From NCBI RefSeq assembly GCF_051401765.1, contig NW_027480450.1, positions 5,226,001 to 5,290,000 of the forward strand: DNA of 64,000 bases. Reading direction: 5' to 3'. Below, piece after piece: positions 63,476 through 64,000 of this stretch. Numbering within the stretch: position 1 is the first letter of the stretch; every line of letters begins with the position of its first letter. The stretch is from Calliopsis andreniformis. Its lineage: Eukaryota > Arthropoda > Insecta > Hymenoptera > Andrenidae. Under the pieces are notes generated by a model. That model was not told where the DNA came from, did not search any database, and saw only the letters and a program-made list of their open reading frames with translations. The position numbers and the translations under genes are program-made.

Positions 63476-63775
63476 CGCTCCGTTATTCTACGTTCTCTCG
63501 GTCCACGGGCATCAGAGAGCAAAACAGCCTAATAGTTTTAGAGTGCCTCAACGATCAGGAATATGGATCTAACGTTCTCGTTTCGAACCGACGACTTTCG
63601 GTTCCGGAGCGACACGAACGCTCCATGATTCTCGATTATCTCGACACAGGTAAGAGACAGAGGAGAACAAGTGTATGGTTTTAGAGAGCCACGAGCACCA
63701 GGAATAAGGATCTACCGTTGTCATTTCGTTCCGTCGACATTCGGTTCCGGAGCGACACGAACGGGGACTTAGAAT
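63476..63775 (+). repeat. Last, truncated monomer and array end
   Basis: Half A (63476-63618) and half B (63619-63761) are intact and of consensus type. The first C element starts at 63762 and matches through GGGGACTTAGAAT (63775). One mismatch (A at 63776) and TTTTC follow, after which similarity ends at 63781. There is no gradient of degenerate copies before the border. Confidence 0.93.
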
Positions 63776-63918
63776 ATTTTCAATATTGCTATATCTGTAT
63801 GTATATAGTCTTAAAATATGTGGTTGAAACATGTTGAAAGTTTGTGATTATAGCAGTATAATGTCCGCAGTTTAGTATTAAGTTACTTTTATACGACCTC
63901 GTACGTGTACGTGTTCAT

Positions 63919-63938
63919 CTGCCGAGTCTAAGTGGCAG
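63919..63938. repeat. Short inverted repeat in the flank
   Basis: CTGCC (63919-63923) and GGCAG (63934-63938) flank a 10-nt spacer. A competing pairing joins GCAGC (63935-63939) with GCTGC (63955-63959). Short arms in G+C-rich DNA are common by chance. Confidence 0.35.
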
Positions 63939-63977
63939 CGTACCGGCCGGGAGTGCTGCACGCGCGGCGAGTTCCCA

Positions 63978-63999
63978 CCGTAAGGCCGCGCGGCTACGG
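63978..63999. repeat. G+C-rich near-palindrome at the window edge
   Basis: CCGTA (63978-63982) pairs with TACGG (63995-63999) around the perfect 10-bp palindrome GCCGCGCGGC (63985-63994), with AG unpaired on the left. As RNA it would form a stable stem. Its role is unknown, and the sequence continues beyond the window. Confidence 0.5.
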
Positions 64000-64000
64000 T

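Larger units (their letters stand above)
1..63775. repeat. Satellite DNA array, 374-bp monomer, about 171 copies
   Basis: A single head-to-tail tandem array with no inversion, transposon insertion or unrelated spacer seen anywhere in it. The basic period is 374 bp. Taking the first complete monomer at 159, the start-to-start distances sum exactly as 152 units of about 374, 12 of 330 and 6 of 418, plus a net +1 from three single-base indels. Each monomer has half-units A (143 bp) and B (143 bp) and two 44-bp elements C. Copies differ from the consensus at roughly 0.15% of positions by eye, a lower bound. G+C is 191/374 (51%) and there are 39 CpG per monomer. The left end is outside the window; the right end is visible. 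Such homogeneity is known for satellites evolving in concert through unequal exchange and gene conversion. A centromeric, subtelomeric or rDNA-spacer location cannot be decided from the sequence. Confidence 0.98.
63782..64000. other. Non-satellite right flank, no gene recognised
   Basis: Sequence unrelated to the monomer. The first part is A+T-rich (30 of 110 bases G or C in 63781-63890) and holds TATATAG (63802-63808), two GTTGAAA copies 10 bp apart (63823, 63833) and TTTTATA (63887-63893). The second part is G+C-rich (57 of 80 in 63921-64000) and CpG-dense, with tandem GTACGT (63901-63912). No open frame of useful length starts here. The step in composition resembles the edge of a promoter, a CpG-rich gene start or an rDNA external spacer, but nothing identifies which. 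The piece is too short to classify. Confidence 0.6.

Noticed and set aside
1..63775. Telomeric repeats (TTAGG or TTAGGG) hidden in the array
   Set aside because: Only isolated ACTTAGAA strings occur in the C elements. No tandem telomere motif was seen in the array or the flank.
63782..64000. rRNA or tRNA gene in the right flank
   Set aside because: No recognisable 18S, 5.8S, 28S, 5S or tRNA core sequence is present in the 219 bases. The rDNA spacer idea is kept only as a hypothesis to test with downstream sequence.

Overview
The window is almost entirely one satellite DNA array. Bases 1 to about 63,775 are a head-to-tail tandem repeat with a basic monomer of 374 bp. The array is already running at base 1, so its left end lies outside the window, and it stops abruptly near 63,775-63,781. 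The last ~220 bases are unrelated single-copy sequence. I found no protein-coding gene, RNA gene, CRISPR array or transposon. The organism is a eukaryote. The monomer is 51% G+C with a strong CpG excess (39 CpG per 374 bp by hand count, about 1.6 times expectation). That fits a genome with little germline CpG methylation, for example some insects such as Hymenoptera, but the species cannot be named from this window.

Each monomer has four parts: half-unit A (143 bp), half-unit B (143 bp) and two copies of a 44-bp element C. A and B align without a gap at 104/143 positions (73%), so the monomer is an old dimer. All four parts end in the same box, CCGGAGCGACACGA followed by A or T and CG. Counting from the first complete monomer at 159, there are 170 complete monomers up to 63,475, followed by one last A and B. 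Of the 170, 152 have two C elements (374 bp, one each of 373 and 375 included), 12 have one (330 bp, one of 331) and 6 have three (418 bp).

Monomers are nearly identical. I spotted about 90 substitutions against the consensus over 63.7 kb, plus one common two-state site in half A (GGATCC in 66 copies, GGATCT in 105). Shared rare variants reveal higher-order repeats: a 9-monomer, 3,366-bp block at about 14.4-20.7 kb; a 7-monomer, 2,618-bp block at 27.5-33.4 kb; a 4,576-bp-offset duplication at 34.5-40.6 kb; a 1,078/2,156-bp pattern inside a ~5.77-kb duplication at 43.7-52.6 kb; and another 2,618-bp duplication at about 54-60 kb. The final 12-13 monomers are almost invariant.

The right flank switches from about 27% G+C (63,781-63,890) to about 71% G+C (63,921-64,000). 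It contains short inverted repeats and the tandem GTACGTGTACGT. It may be the edge of a regulatory or transcribed region, possibly an rDNA promoter and external spacer, but this is conjecture. Short open frames of 77-98 codons recur in every monomer; they start at GTG or TTG and are by-products of repetition, not genes.
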